A stretch of 64,000 nucleotides of DNA from JANPLN01 sp043757265. Lineage in GTDB: Bacteria > Bdellovibrionota > Bdellovibrionia > Bdellovibrionales > JAGQZY01. The position numbers and the translations under genes were made by a program. Each line of letters begins with the position of its first letter. The stretch's first letter is position 1. Positions 17,511-25,953 of the stretch are shown here, piece after piece. The DNA lies in NCBI GenBank assembly GCA_043757265.1, contig JAYUQP010000045.1, positions 17,262-81,261 on the forward strand, read 5' to 3'. The notes under the pieces are model-generated. The model did no database searches. It had not been told where the DNA came from and saw only the letters and a program-made list of their open reading frames with translations.

Positions 17511-19085
17511 ATGATGATTAATTGGGATGAGTTTGAGCACATTCATGTAATTAAAAAACTGAAACAAATATTAGCCACTTGGTGGAATATCGATGTGGTT
17601 TTTACCGACGAGACCGGCGCCATGCGCGGTTTTAATCAGCTAGAAATGAATCCGGTAAACAAAGCCGTTTTCCATGCGTTGCAGAGTGCACCGGCGCGGG
17701 ACAGCCTCTCGGAACTGGTCAATCATTCTCTAACTGAACTTCGCCAATCGCAAAATCGATTTTCCATCAAAAAGTGGCAGCACTCAGGGCTCGATGTAGC
17801 CGTTTTCCCAATCGAAATCGAACGCGAATTTATGGGTACGGTCTTAGCTCTTGGCTTCGTGAAAGATCCCTCAGAGGCGAACCGTGGGAACGAAATTGTG
17901 GACAGTCTCAAATCGCACAGTGTACCAGACGCAGATGCGCTTCAGATACTCGCAGGCATTAAATTTTTAACTGTCGACGAAAAAAACCATTTTTTAGATC
18001 TGGTCGAATTAATATCTCGCGAGATCGTGACTCTTCACCTTGAGATCACCAGCCGCGAAGAGCGTATTAAAGAACTTAATAAAGAATTGGGTAGCCGCTA
18101 TAAATATGACAATATGATCGGAAAATCAAAAGCCATGCAGAGTTTGTATGCGCTGCTTGATAAAATCAAATCAGCTGATAGCACTGTGCTCATTCAAGGC
18201 GAAAACGGAACTGGTAAAGAACTTATAGCAAAGTCTATTCACTATAATTCTTCGCGCAAAGAAAAAGCTTTCGTAATTCAAAACTGTTCTGCGTTTAACG
18301 ACAATCTTTTAGAGTCCGAACTTTTTGGTCACGCCAAAGGATCTTTCACTGGTGCCCATAAAGATAAAAAGGGACTTTTTGAGCTGGCTGATAAGGGAAC
18401 TTTCTTCCTCGATGAAATTGGCGACACTTCTCCACAAATGCAGGTAAAACTGCTTCGTGTCCTTCAGGAGGGAACATTCACTCCGGTGGGTGGTTTAGAG
18501 ATGAAACGTGTGGATGTACGAATCGTTGCTGCAACCAATCGCGATCTTCGCGCCATGGTCGAGGATGGATCGTTTCGTGAAGATCTTTACTATCGCTTAA
18601 ACGTGATCAATCTTCGTGTGCCGCCATTAAGAGAGCGCAAAGAGGATATTCCACTCCTCACAGAATTTTTTATTGAACATGCGTGCAAAAAAGCGGGACT
18701 TCCAAAAAAGGTTCTCACTAAACGTGCGCTTGAAAAACTTTACGACTACCCTTTTCCTGGAAACGTTCGAGAGCTACAAAACGAAATGGAACGAGCAGTT
18801 GTGTTGTCGGGCTCGGAGAACAAGCTTTTAGCTGATATGCTATCGCCTAAAATTTTCGAAACTAACGAAGCTGCTAAAATCCAAGGTGCTAGAGTCGCTG
18901 GCTCCCTAAAAGATGCAATTGAAGATCTTGAAAAGGATTTAATCCGCGAAGGTCTCCGCCGCACTGGATGGAATAAGTCAAAATTAGCTAAAGAACTTGG
19001 CATCAGCCGAGCAGGTTTAATTATGAAGGTCGAAAAGTACGGCCTCGATAAGCGACGTGTTCTAGGTGCTGCAAAAACGTCCTAG
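17511..19085 (+). CDS. Sigma-54-dependent transcriptional activator
   Basis: A 524-residue enhancer-binding protein. Residues 1-190 form a sensory domain I cannot assign (MMINWDEFEHIHVIKKLKQI, then WNIDVVFTDETGAMRGF); a short coiled coil leads to an AAA+ domain with Walker A GENGTGKE (230-237), the sigma-54 contact loop GSFTGA (277-282, usual form GAFTGA) and Walker B FFLDEIGD. The C-terminus has a Fis-type helix-turn-helix (WNKSKLAKELGISRAGLIMK). It lacks a standard receiver domain, so input is probably by ligand or protein binding. Target promoters are not identified; I saw no clear -24/-12 site in the window. It is transcribed away from the TMTC-like gene. Confidence 0.92.
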   Translation: MMINWDEFEHIHVIKKLKQILATWWNIDVVFTDETGAMRGFNQLEMNPVNKAVFHALQSAPARDSLSELVNHSLTELRQSQNRFSIKKWQHSGLDVAVFPIEIEREFMGTVLALGFVKDPSEANRGNEIVDSLKSHSVPDADALQILAGIKFLTVDEKNHFLDLVELISREIVTLHLEITSREERIKELNKELGSRYKYDNMIGKSKAMQSLYALLDKIKSADSTVLIQGENGTGKELIAKSIHYNSSRKEKAFVIQNCSAFNDNLLESELFGHAKGSFTGAHKDKKGLFELADKGTFFLDEIGDTSPQMQVKLLRVLQEGTFTPVGGLEMKRVDVRIVAATNRDLRAMVEDGSFREDLYYRLNVINLRVPPLRERKEDIPLLTEFFIEHACKKAGLPKKVLTKRALEKLYDYPFPGNVRELQNEMERAVVLSGSENKLLADMLSPKIFETNEAAKIQGARVAGSLKDAIEDLEKDLIREGLRRTGWNKSKLAKELGISRAGLIMKVEKYGLDKRRVLGAAKTS

Positions 19086-19103
19086 AATACAGTCAGAGCC
19101 AGT

Positions 19104-19131
19104 TTGACATCTTTGCGAGAGCGTAGATAAA
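19104..19131 (+). promoter_or_regulatory. Candidate sigma-70 promoter
   Basis: TTGACA (19104-19109), 16-base spacer, GATAAA (19126-19131). Expected transcription start is about 19138, which coincides with the ATG of the next gene, so the mRNA could be leaderless or the true start codon could be further downstream. Confidence 0.4.
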
Positions 19132-19137
19132 TGAGGA

Positions 19138-19563
19138 ATGCATAAACTGCGTTCCTCTTTTTTTTATTTTTTATTCCCCGTTGTGGGAGGAACCTTTGCC
19201 GCTGTCGCCTTGAGTTTCTATTACTCCCGCCTTCTCCACACCCGCAGCATGGCTTTTAGTTTTGTAGCCCTGTTCGTGGGGCTCTGTGTGCAAGCGTCTA
19301 TTTATGTCGCTCTAGCTCAGACTTTGCCTGCCCCTTTTTATCTCCGGGATTTTTTGAATCAAACACAGGGTGCTACAGCAAGCTCTTTGCTCGGACTCTC
19401 AATTGCCTTTGTGCATTTGATTGTTTTGCGTAGGTACAACCATGTTGATCCAATGGCACATATCGAAAAAGAGTGGCCCACAATCCCCAGCCTTCTCTGC
19501 TGCGCCTGCGGTGGTATCGTGAATATATGCCTCGTCGCGATGATTTTTTGGTATTTCAACTAA
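19138..19563 (+). CDS. Four-helix membrane protein of unknown function
   Basis: A 141-residue protein that is hydrophobic almost throughout, with about four membrane segments (FFYFLFPVVGGTFAAVALSF; SFVALFVGLCVQASIYVAL; LLGLSIAFVHLIVL; LCCACGGIVNICLVAMIFWY). A short hydrophilic stretch (RRYNHVDPMAHIEKEW) separates the last two. No family is recognised. GAGGA lies immediately before the ATG, too close to act as a normal Shine-Dalgarno, which fits the possible leaderless start described for the promoter at 19104-19131. Confidence 0.6.
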   Translation: MHKLRSSFFYFLFPVVGGTFAAVALSFYYSRLLHTRSMAFSFVALFVGLCVQASIYVALAQTLPAPFYLRDFLNQTQGATASSLLGLSIAFVHLIVLRRYNHVDPMAHIEKEWPTIPSLLCCACGGIVNICLVAMIFWYFN

Positions 19564-19598
19564 GTTCTACTTCAAAAGGAATATCACCAAAAGAAACG

Positions 19599-20396
19599 CT
19601 AATTGCTGTCCCAGGATTTTCGTAATTGATTGAGCTGGCCGCCGAAGAAAATCAAAATTACCACGATGATAGCTAAAATTAGAATATATCGAATGTAATC
19701 GGCAATAGACAATCCGAACGAGATATCTGCGGCCTGTGGTTTCGCTCTAAACTTTTCCATATCAACCGCAATTTTTCTTCCCGACCGGCCGGAAAGTTTT
19801 CCTTGGAGATCAATTTTTTTGTTGAGTACTTTTTCTTTGGGTTCAGTTTTTAATTTAGTTGTAATTCGGCTTCCCGGCCCGCCTCTATCAATTCTTGAAT
19901 TGTAGCTAGCTGATGAATTCTCGCCGCCGCTGTAGCCTTGTAATTCCTTTTTTGATTTACTCTCGATTTTTCCCGCAACGACTTGTCCGCCCTGGTTGCG
20001 ATCCGCGTTCAAGGACGACCCATTTCGCGTTACGCGGGAGCCACTTTTTCCTTGGGAGCCCGAACGATTAGAGCTTTTATTGTTGCTACTGTCATTACTG
20101 CTATCTTCAGAATTTCCCCCTCCAGAACTGGCTATAAGCGGTCTACCATTTTGCAGTGAAAAAGGTTCGTAAAGCGAGGCACATGATTCGGCATTGGCGC
20201 CGGTACTTCCGCCAAAACTGGGGAGCTCTCCCGTTTCTAGTAAACATGCGACATAATCGCCAAAGTAGCTTTGAACATATTTTTTAAGTGCAGAATTGAG
20301 CTGATACATAACGCCTAAGGCGATTCCTACAACCACCACAAGCACTAAGATGTACTCAACAACGGCTTGTCCAGATTGTGACCTAATATGAGACAC
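19599..20396 (-). CDS. Pilin-like (TadE/Flp-type N-terminus) membrane protein
   Basis: About 265 residues from a GTG at 20396 (AAAGGT upstream); a TTG at 20468 in the same frame is a weaker start. The N-terminus SHIRSQSGQAVVEYILVLVV has the polar leader, GQAxVE junction and hydrophobic helix of TadE/Flp-type pseudopilins, where a prepilin peptidase cuts before the helix. The middle is long, low-complexity and rich in S, N, G and K (for example NSNDSSNNKSSNRSGSQG-like), and a second membrane helix lies near the C-terminus (YIRYILILAIIVVILIFF). The two-helix form is unlike a standard pilin. Divergent from the TPR gene at 20479. Confidence 0.65.
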   Translation of the reverse strand: MSHIRSQSGQAVVEYILVLVVVVGIALGVMYQLNSALKKYVQSYFGDYVACLLETGELPSFGGSTGANAESCASLYEPFSLQNGRPLIASSGGGNSEDSSNDSSNNKSSNRSGSQGKSGSRVTRNGSSLNADRNQGGQVVAGKIESKSKKELQGYSGGENSSASYNSRIDRGGPGSRITTKLKTEPKEKVLNKKIDLQGKLSGRSGRKIAVDMEKFRAKPQAADISFGLSIADYIRYILILAIIVVILIFFGGQLNQLRKSWDSN

Positions 20397-20478
20397 ACCT
20401 AGACCTTTGTCTCGGACAAAAGATGCGTGGTTTTGCTGCAAACACTTTATAAACACCTGTATCCTCAAGGCTTTTCGA

Positions 20479-21609
20479 ATGGTTACCGATACTGCCTATA
20501 TGTTTCTTATCGGCACGGCCCTCGTGAGACTGAAGTGGTTCTTAATTTTTGGCGGATTCTGCCTTTTCTTTTTATTTCGTGTAAGCAGCGCCCATGCTCT
20601 GGATCGCGCGCTGACGACGAGTGAAGTTAGTAAACTTAAAAAAAATCTGCAAACCGAACCCAACAATAAAGTTTCCCGACGATTTTTGATGGATCATTAC
20701 GCGCGCGAAAAACTGTGGACCGAGTATGTAAATGTGGCGCAGCCCATTCAAAAAGATCTTCCCGCGAAAATTCAACTCGAACTCATCAATGCCTACCTTT
20801 CGTTGAAGGATGGTAAAGGCGCACTGTCGGTGATTGGATTTTACCAAAGCCAAAACCCACCAAATTCAGAAACAAAAGTTCTAGAGGCCGATGCGCTTTT
20901 GCATATCGCGCTGAAAGCAACTACCGAACCCGCACGGAAACAAGCTGGCGTAGACGTCATCACCGTTCTGCGCGAAGCCATCCGGCTTGATCCACTCAAT
21001 AAGACAGCCTATTTCCGCTGGATTGATGTACTTAAAACATTTTGGACCTCATATGCCGAGGATGCTTTGCAGGTGTATTATCAGCTAGAGTCTGCCACCA
21101 AGGAAGCCAATAACTATCTGGACGAAAAATGTGCGCTCTATGTTCAAGCGGCCCTTTGGGATCAAGCTATGGAAACCTGCAAACGTGGTATCGTTCAAAA
21201 AAGTCCAAAAATTGAAAGTTACGTTAATTTGGCCAAAGCTCAAAGCGTAAAAGAATCTTTGCAAGAAAGCAAAAAAACCTTGAAACAACTGGTGACCCGC
21301 TATCCGCAATCGGTTGAAGCGCACCGGGCTCTGGCCGATAATTACTTTTCCGAAAATAACTTCATCTCGGCGGCTGAGCACTATCGCATTTCAACCCAGC
21401 TTGATCCCTCAAATCCCGACGCCTATCTTTTCCTGGCAGAGTGCGAATTTCGTCAAAAAAAGTACCTAGAAGCACTTGAAGCCTACAAGCAAAATTGCAC
21501 TCTCTCTAGAACACTTGCCAGTGAATTCAAACACGCCACTGGCGAACTTCGAGCTAATTATCCATTGCACAATAAGTACAAAAACGTGATGTCTTCTTGT
21601 CAGAAATAA
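20479..21609 (+). CDS. Exported tetratricopeptide-repeat protein
   Basis: A 376-residue protein from the ATG at 20479; the frame is open to 20407 and another ATG lies at 20500. A hydrophobic signal (LKWFLIFGGFCLFFLFRVSS then AHA-LDR) is followed by helical repeats through residues 60-350, with TPR-like spacing (SAEHYRISTQLDPSNPDAYL, EALEAYKQNCTLSRTL). It is probably periplasmic and acts as a protein-binding scaffold. Its 5' region is shared with the divergent pilin-like gene, so both could serve one surface apparatus; that link is inference from position only. Confidence 0.75.
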   Translation: MVTDTAYMFLIGTALVRLKWFLIFGGFCLFFLFRVSSAHALDRALTTSEVSKLKKNLQTEPNNKVSRRFLMDHYAREKLWTEYVNVAQPIQKDLPAKIQLELINAYLSLKDGKGALSVIGFYQSQNPPNSETKVLEADALLHIALKATTEPARKQAGVDVITVLREAIRLDPLNKTAYFRWIDVLKTFWTSYAEDALQVYYQLESATKEANNYLDEKCALYVQAALWDQAMETCKRGIVQKSPKIESYVNLAKAQSVKESLQESKKTLKQLVTRYPQSVEAHRALADNYFSENNFISAAEHYRISTQLDPSNPDAYLFLAECEFRQKKYLEALEAYKQNCTLSRTLASEFKHATGELRANYPLHNKYKNVMSSCQK

Positions 21610-21630
21610 GACCTTCTTGTAAAAGAATTC

Positions 21631-22098
21631 ATGACACATTTTACGTTTGCAGCTTTTACGAAAACCTCAGAACTTTTCTCTTGGATCCATTCTCTCTCCG
21701 CCGACAGTGAATTGATCGAGTGCGGACAATTGCACCGAGGATCGCACACGGCTTTTATTAAATCCACGTCTCCCATTCCTCGCCCGATCATTTGCACTGA
21801 TTTTTTTACCTGTGAAGGCTCTGGCGATCGTTTTTCAAAAGCCTATCACAAGCAAAATGCGATTCCTGTTACCCATGGCTTGCTTATCTATGAATGCGAA
21901 ACCCTATCTGAGATGTGTGCAACCATTTTGACAAATCCCGAATTCAAAGACTTCCAGCTCTTAGAAGTGTCGCGTAACGCCCTCCCAAATGGCTTCGCCA
22001 GTGCCATTTTTGTAAACGTAGACCAATTTAAATATCCAGCTAAATTTTCCGGTGCTTATATCTCTGAACTCAATCCGCAACTCAGAACTTTATTCTAG
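21631..22098 (+). CDS. Hypothetical cytoplasmic protein
   Basis: A 155-residue protein without signal peptide or membrane segment, 21 bases downstream of the TPR gene on the same strand. The sequence is a mixed alpha/beta composition (FVNVDQFKYPAKFSGAY, RPIICTDFFTCEGSGDRF). I see no known motif and cannot assign a family. The ATG at 21631 lacks a strong ribosome site. The two hairpin elements at 22111-22335 begin 13 bases after its stop codon. Confidence 0.55.
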   Translation: MTHFTFAAFTKTSELFSWIHSLSADSELIECGQLHRGSHTAFIKSTSPIPRPIICTDFFTCEGSGDRFSKAYHKQNAIPVTHGLLIYECETLSEMCATILTNPEFKDFQLLEVSRNALPNGFASAIFVNVDQFKYPAKFSGAYISELNPQLRTLF

Positions 22099-22110
22099 GA
22101 ATAAACTAGA

Positions 22111-22232
22111 TCCGGTGCCAGGTCCTGTTTAATCCGGAGCAAAACCCTGTTCAAAGACGAGCGTAATACCAAATCCTACACCATGAGTACGACTGAGAGT
22201 TGGTTCCGGATTAAACGGGACCTGGCACCGGA
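22111..22232. repeat. Long inverted repeat, GGTGCCAGGTCC type
   Basis: Arms of 28 bases at 22111-22138 (starts TCCGGTGCCAGGTCC) and 22205-22232 (ends GGACCTGGCACCGGA) match at 27 of 28 positions. The one difference gives a G-U pair if folded as RNA. The loop is 66 bases. The same terminal motif forms the ends of the element at 62563-62671. Confidence 0.85.
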
Positions 22233-22234
22233 AT

Positions 22235-22335
22235 AAAAAGGTACGCCGTTCCTAATCTTGTAGAATGGCGTCATTGAGTTCTAATTCAATCTGAATGACG
22301 CCTTCTCACAAGAATAGGAACGGCGTACCTTTTTT
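22235..22335. terminator. Long hairpin terminator, AAAGGTAC type
   Basis: The left arm begins AAAAAGGTACGCCG at 22235 and the right arm ends CGGCGTACCTTTTTT at about 22334. The outer 26 bases match at 25 positions; an inner stem GGCGTCATT (22268-22276) pairs with AATGACGCC (22294-22302), so the arms extend about 45 bases with few mismatches. A-run on one side and T-run on the other make a two-way intrinsic terminator between the convergent genes at 22098 and 22335. Confidence 0.85.
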
Positions 22336-23828
22336 TAGCTCTCAAAAGTGTATTCTTCGAAGTGTTTTTTTGCGTCGGAGCGAAAAATAATTGGTACGCC
22401 TAGCTCTTCTTCAAAGGCATGCATCATTTCACTTTCTTCGCTGTACACCCAATTTACAATATCGGCGTGGCAATTCACAGTGATTGGTTGGGAAATTGTC
22501 TTGATCGCCACCCGGTGAGAGAGGTGACGAAAGATTTCACACACAATAGTTTCTTTTTTCTTTAGTGATCCTAAACCGTGACAGTAAAAACAAGACTCTG
22601 TTAGCGTTCTTCGCAAACTCGAGCGAATTCTTTTTCGCGTTAACTCCACCAAACCCAAGCCAGTCATGGAAATCACCGAAACTCGAACTCGATCGCGCTT
22701 TACCTCTTCGGTTAACGCTTTAAGCACTTTGTCTTTGTGTTCCTGCTCGAGCATATCAATAAAATCGACAACAATAATTCCACCGCAGTCGCGCAAGCGA
22801 ATTTGCAAAGCAATTTCTTTAACAGCTTCCATGTTCGTTTTGAATATCGTATCTTCTAGATCTTTTTTTCCAACAAACTTCCCAGTGTTCACGTCAATGA
22901 CAACGAGGGCTTCGGCCTCGTCGATGACAAGATAGCCTCCGGAGCGCAACCAAACCTTCCGGGCCAGAGCCTTTTCAACTTCGTCGTCCACACCATGGTG
23001 GCTAAAAAGCGGTTCTTTTTCGTAGTAGTGATGGATTCTCTTTTCGTATTGGGGAAGAAATTGCTGAACAAATTTGGCGATCTTTTGATGCGTCTCTGCG
23101 CCCTCCACCCACACACTGTCCACATCGGGATTTAACATGTCTCGGAGTATTCGTAGACTGTAATCTACCTCAGAGTGAATAACTCCCACTTTGCTTTGAT
23201 TGGAAATATACTCTTGTTGAATTTCTTGCCATAGTTTCTGTAGATATTCGAGATCAGTTTTCAGTTCACTCTCTTTCATGCCTTCACCGATAGTGCGCAC
23301 TATCACACCGCCTTGAGACACGTTTTTCTCAAGGATACTGGTGAGCCGATCGCGTTCTTTTTCGTTTTCAATTTTTCGAGAAATTCCAAAATGTGTCAGT
23401 GTTGGCAAATAAACGATTCGTCGCGATGCCAAAGAGATGTGAGTTGTGATCCGCGCGCCCTTGGTGCCAATGGGATCTTTGGCAACTTGCACGAGAATTG
23501 TTTGTCCTTCGGTGAGAAGCTCTTGAATTTTAGGTTTCTCGCGATGCACCCAAACGTTAGAAACATCTTCGTTTTCGCCTTCAAATACAAAATCTTCCTC
23601 GCGCACATCGCCAACATACAAAAATGCCGCTCGCTCAAGGCCGATATCAACAAACGCTGCCTGCATTCCCGGAAGTACGCGCACAACTCGGCCACAAAAC
23701 ACGGCCCCGACTAAAGTCGGCGATAATTTGCGCTCTACTTTGTAATCAACCAGCTCACCTTTTTCGAGGTAAGCAACGCGAGTTTCTAGACGATTGGCTT
23801 GAATTAGAATTTCTGATTTAACCATCAT
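22335..23828 (-). CDS. rng: Ribonuclease G/E family endoribonuclease
   Basis: A 497-residue endoribonuclease of the RNase E/G family, which cuts single-stranded A/U-rich RNA and matures 16S rRNA. It has an S1-like RNA-binding domain (about 35-130, LVGAVFCGRVVRVLPGMQAA then FVDIG), the DNase I-like catalytic region (LVVIDVNTGKFVGK and GGIIVVDFIDM, which carry the metal-binding aspartates) and the zinc-link CFYCHGLG. The C-terminal scaffold tail of RNase E is absent, so RNase G is the better name. The start ATG at 23828 (or 23825) is preceded by AGGAGAAAG. It is divergent from pilT. Confidence 0.92.
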   Translation of the reverse strand: MMVKSEILIQANRLETRVAYLEKGELVDYKVERKLSPTLVGAVFCGRVVRVLPGMQAAFVDIGLERAAFLYVGDVREEDFVFEGENEDVSNVWVHREKPKIQELLTEGQTILVQVAKDPIGTKGARITTHISLASRRIVYLPTLTHFGISRKIENEKERDRLTSILEKNVSQGGVIVRTIGEGMKESELKTDLEYLQKLWQEIQQEYISNQSKVGVIHSEVDYSLRILRDMLNPDVDSVWVEGAETHQKIAKFVQQFLPQYEKRIHHYYEKEPLFSHHGVDDEVEKALARKVWLRSGGYLVIDEAEALVVIDVNTGKFVGKKDLEDTIFKTNMEAVKEIALQIRLRDCGGIIVVDFIDMLEQEHKDKVLKALTEEVKRDRVRVSVISMTGLGLVELTRKRIRSSLRRTLTESCFYCHGLGSLKKKETIVCEIFRHLSHRVAIKTISQPITVNCHADIVNWVYSEESEMMHAFEEELGVPIIFRSDAKKHFEEYTFES

Positions 23829-23893
23829 CTTTCTCCTGACTGGTCTTCATTGTATTCGGTATACGACCGAAAAGGTATTCGAATCGAGGTCTT

Positions 23894-25075
23894 ATGGCAA
23901 AGCTTGATGATTTATTTAGAATCATGGTCAAACAGGGAGCATCTGATTTGCATTTGGCTACCGGCGCACCGCCGATCTTACGCATCAATGGTGAGATGGA
24001 ACGACTTGAATATCGCGATCTCACGCACGACGAGTGCAAAGCTTTGATCTTCGAAATTCTAAATGAAAATCAGCGAAAACAATTTACCGAGAACTGGGAT
24101 TTTGACTGCGCTTATGCCGTGCCAGATACGGGTCGGTTTCGTTGTAATATCTTTATGCAGCGAAAGGGAATCGCAGCAGTCTTTCGCCATATTCCCGAAA
24201 AAATTAAATCGTGTGAAGAGTTAAATCTACCAAAAATCATGCAAGAGGTAATAAAAGCGAGTCAGGGTCTTATCCTTGTTACGGGGCCCACTGGGTCGGG
24301 AAAATCCACGACACTTGCGGCTCTGATCAACGAACTTAATGAATCGCAAAAGTTACATATTTTAACTCTTGAAGATCCTATTGAATTTGTGCACCCAAAC
24401 AAAATGGCGCTGATCAATCAGCGCGAAGTGCACGTGAATACAAAATCATTTTCCGACGCCCTTCGCGCCGCTCTTCGAGAGGATCCAGATGTGATCTTGG
24501 TGGGCGAGTTGCGAGATCCGGAGACAATTGGCCTTGCGCTTAAAGCTGCAGAAACTGGGCACTTAGTTTTTGGAACTCTTCACACGATGAGTGCGCCTAA
24601 AACGATCGATCGAATTATCGACAGTTTTCCACAGGATGAGCAACCGCAAGTTCGTTCTATGCTTTCGGAAAGTTTGAAGGCCGTTATTGCGCAGGTTCTA
24701 TTACCGAAAGCAAATGGAAAAGGCCGGGTCGCGGCTCATGAGATTATGATAAACAATGTCGCCATAGGAAATTTGATTCGTGAAAATAAAATCTTTCAAA
24801 TTAAGTCCACGATGCAGATTTCAAAAAACGATGGAATGCAAACACTCGACGATTGTTTAACTCGCCTGATGCAGGATGGTTCGATTTCGGTTGAAAATGG
24901 AAAGGCTCTGATGGGTAAGAGTATTTCGGGCGCGGTTAATGCCGCTACAGGAAACACTCCCCAACCATCGGGGACTCCCAACAAACCCGGCAATTCTTCG
25001 AGCGTTTCAGGAATTCCAGGTATGTCCCCGCCCGGTATGCCTTCAAACAATCCGTTCGCTAAAAAAACTAGTTAG
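23894..25075 (+). CDS. pilT: Twitching motility ATPase PilT
   Basis: A 393-residue hexameric ATPase that powers type IV pilus retraction. The N-terminal PAS-like domain (SDLHLATGAPPILRINGEME) is followed by the RecA-like core with Walker A GPTGSGKSTT (131-140), Asp box (EDPIEFVH), Walker B (DPDVILVGELRDPET) and His box (AAETGHLVFGTLHT). The C-terminal AIGNLIRENKIFQI corresponds to the PilT signature AIRNLIREGKIHQ, with glycine in place of arginine. A tail of about 45 residues rich in G, S, P and N (IPGMSPPGMPSNN) extends beyond usual PilT. Retraction motility fits a predatory lifestyle. Divergent from rng by 65 bases. Confidence 0.93.
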   Translation: MAKLDDLFRIMVKQGASDLHLATGAPPILRINGEMERLEYRDLTHDECKALIFEILNENQRKQFTENWDFDCAYAVPDTGRFRCNIFMQRKGIAAVFRHIPEKIKSCEELNLPKIMQEVIKASQGLILVTGPTGSGKSTTLAALINELNESQKLHILTLEDPIEFVHPNKMALINQREVHVNTKSFSDALRAALREDPDVILVGELRDPETIGLALKAAETGHLVFGTLHTMSAPKTIDRIIDSFPQDEQPQVRSMLSESLKAVIAQVLLPKANGKGRVAAHEIMINNVAIGNLIRENKIFQIKSTMQISKNDGMQTLDDCLTRLMQDGSISVENGKALMGKSISGAVNAATGNTPQPSGTPNKPGNSSSVSGIPGMSPPGMPSNNPFAKKTS

Positions 25076-25169
25076 TTTAATGACCTTAGCTCCGCCAGAC
25101 GTTTCATGATTACGCCCTCCTCCAGAGTACGTTTATCACTCATGCGCTCTTTCGGAAGTCACTTTTTAC

Positions 25170-25209
25170 TCATGCCCTCTAATTCAGAAAGTAATTTGAA
25201 GGGGCATGA
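25170..25209. other. Hairpin upstream of deoC
   Basis: TCATGCCC (25170-25177) and GGGCATGA (25202-25209) pair perfectly around a 24-base loop in the 200-base gap between pilT and deoC. A related ACTCATGCGCTCT lies just upstream. It may be a pilT terminator or a leader structure; there is no T run, so its role is open. Confidence 0.4.
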
Positions 25210-25275
25210 CCTTCTTCGTAAGGGTATATGCGGAGCCAATTAATGGTTTCCTAAACAAAAAAGAACTGCTACGAG

Positions 25276-25953
25276 ATGGGTATGAACAGACCTCAAGCCT
25301 ATGCGGCCTTTTTTGACCATACACTCCTACGAGCCACGGCTATTGAGCAAGAAATCGTGCAGCTATGCAATGAAGCTCTGACCCATTCTTTTTTTTCAGT
25401 TTGTATAAATCCCTGTTGGATTAACACCTGCAAACCGATTTTATCTACAAGTACTGTTAAGATATGCACAGTAGTTGGCTTTCCGCTCGGTGCTAACGAA
25501 ACTCTCGCCAAATTAAAAGAAACTGAATTCGCACTTAAAAACGGTGCAAACGAAATTGACTGCGTTTTAAACCTTGGTTTTCTACGAAGTGGTAAAATTG
25601 AAACCCTTTCCGCAGAGCTCCAACAGCTTTCTGCGATTTGCCAAGGGCACGCGATCGTGAAAGTGATTGTTGAGTCTGGCGTTCTTTCCCAAGAAGAACT
25701 CGTAACAGCAATCGGTGTCGTCAACGACAGCCCTGTGGAGTTTATTAAAACCTCCACTGGATTTGCGGCAATGGGTGCAACTGAATCTGCGGTCAAGACC
25801 ATGCAACAACTGGGGCGCAAAGATTTAAAAATAAAAGCGAGCGGCGGTATTAAAACCGCAGAAGACTTTCGTAAATTTGTGGACTTGGGGGCTTCGCGCA
25901 TTGGCGCGAGTCTTTCTGTGTCTATTCTGCAAGAACTTGAGAGGTCAAAATGA
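25276..25953 (+). CDS. deoC: Deoxyribose-phosphate aldolase
   Basis: A 225-residue class I aldolase that splits 2-deoxyribose 5-phosphate into acetaldehyde and glyceraldehyde 3-phosphate. It shows the Schiff-base lysine in FIKTSTGF (K158), the second active-site lysine in KIKASGGIK (K187) and the acidic NEIDCVLN (D95). Length is typical for DeoC. It is the first gene of a tight deoC-deoA-punA operon; its stop overlaps the deoA start by four bases. The start could be the ATG at 25276 or 25282. The operon turns deoxynucleosides into central metabolites. Confidence 0.95.
   Translation: MGMNRPQAYAAFFDHTLLRATAIEQEIVQLCNEALTHSFFSVCINPCWINTCKPILSTSTVKICTVVGFPLGANETLAKLKETEFALKNGANEIDCVLNLGFLRSGKIETLSAELQQLSAICQGHAIVKVIVESGVLSQEELVTAIGVVNDSPVEFIKTSTGFAAMGATESAVKTMQQLGRKDLKIKASGGIKTAEDFRKFVDLGASRIGASLSVSILQELERSK

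Noticed and set aside
22111..22335. The two adjacent hairpins as ends of one insertion sequence
   Set aside because: They have different termini and no transposase gene lies between them.
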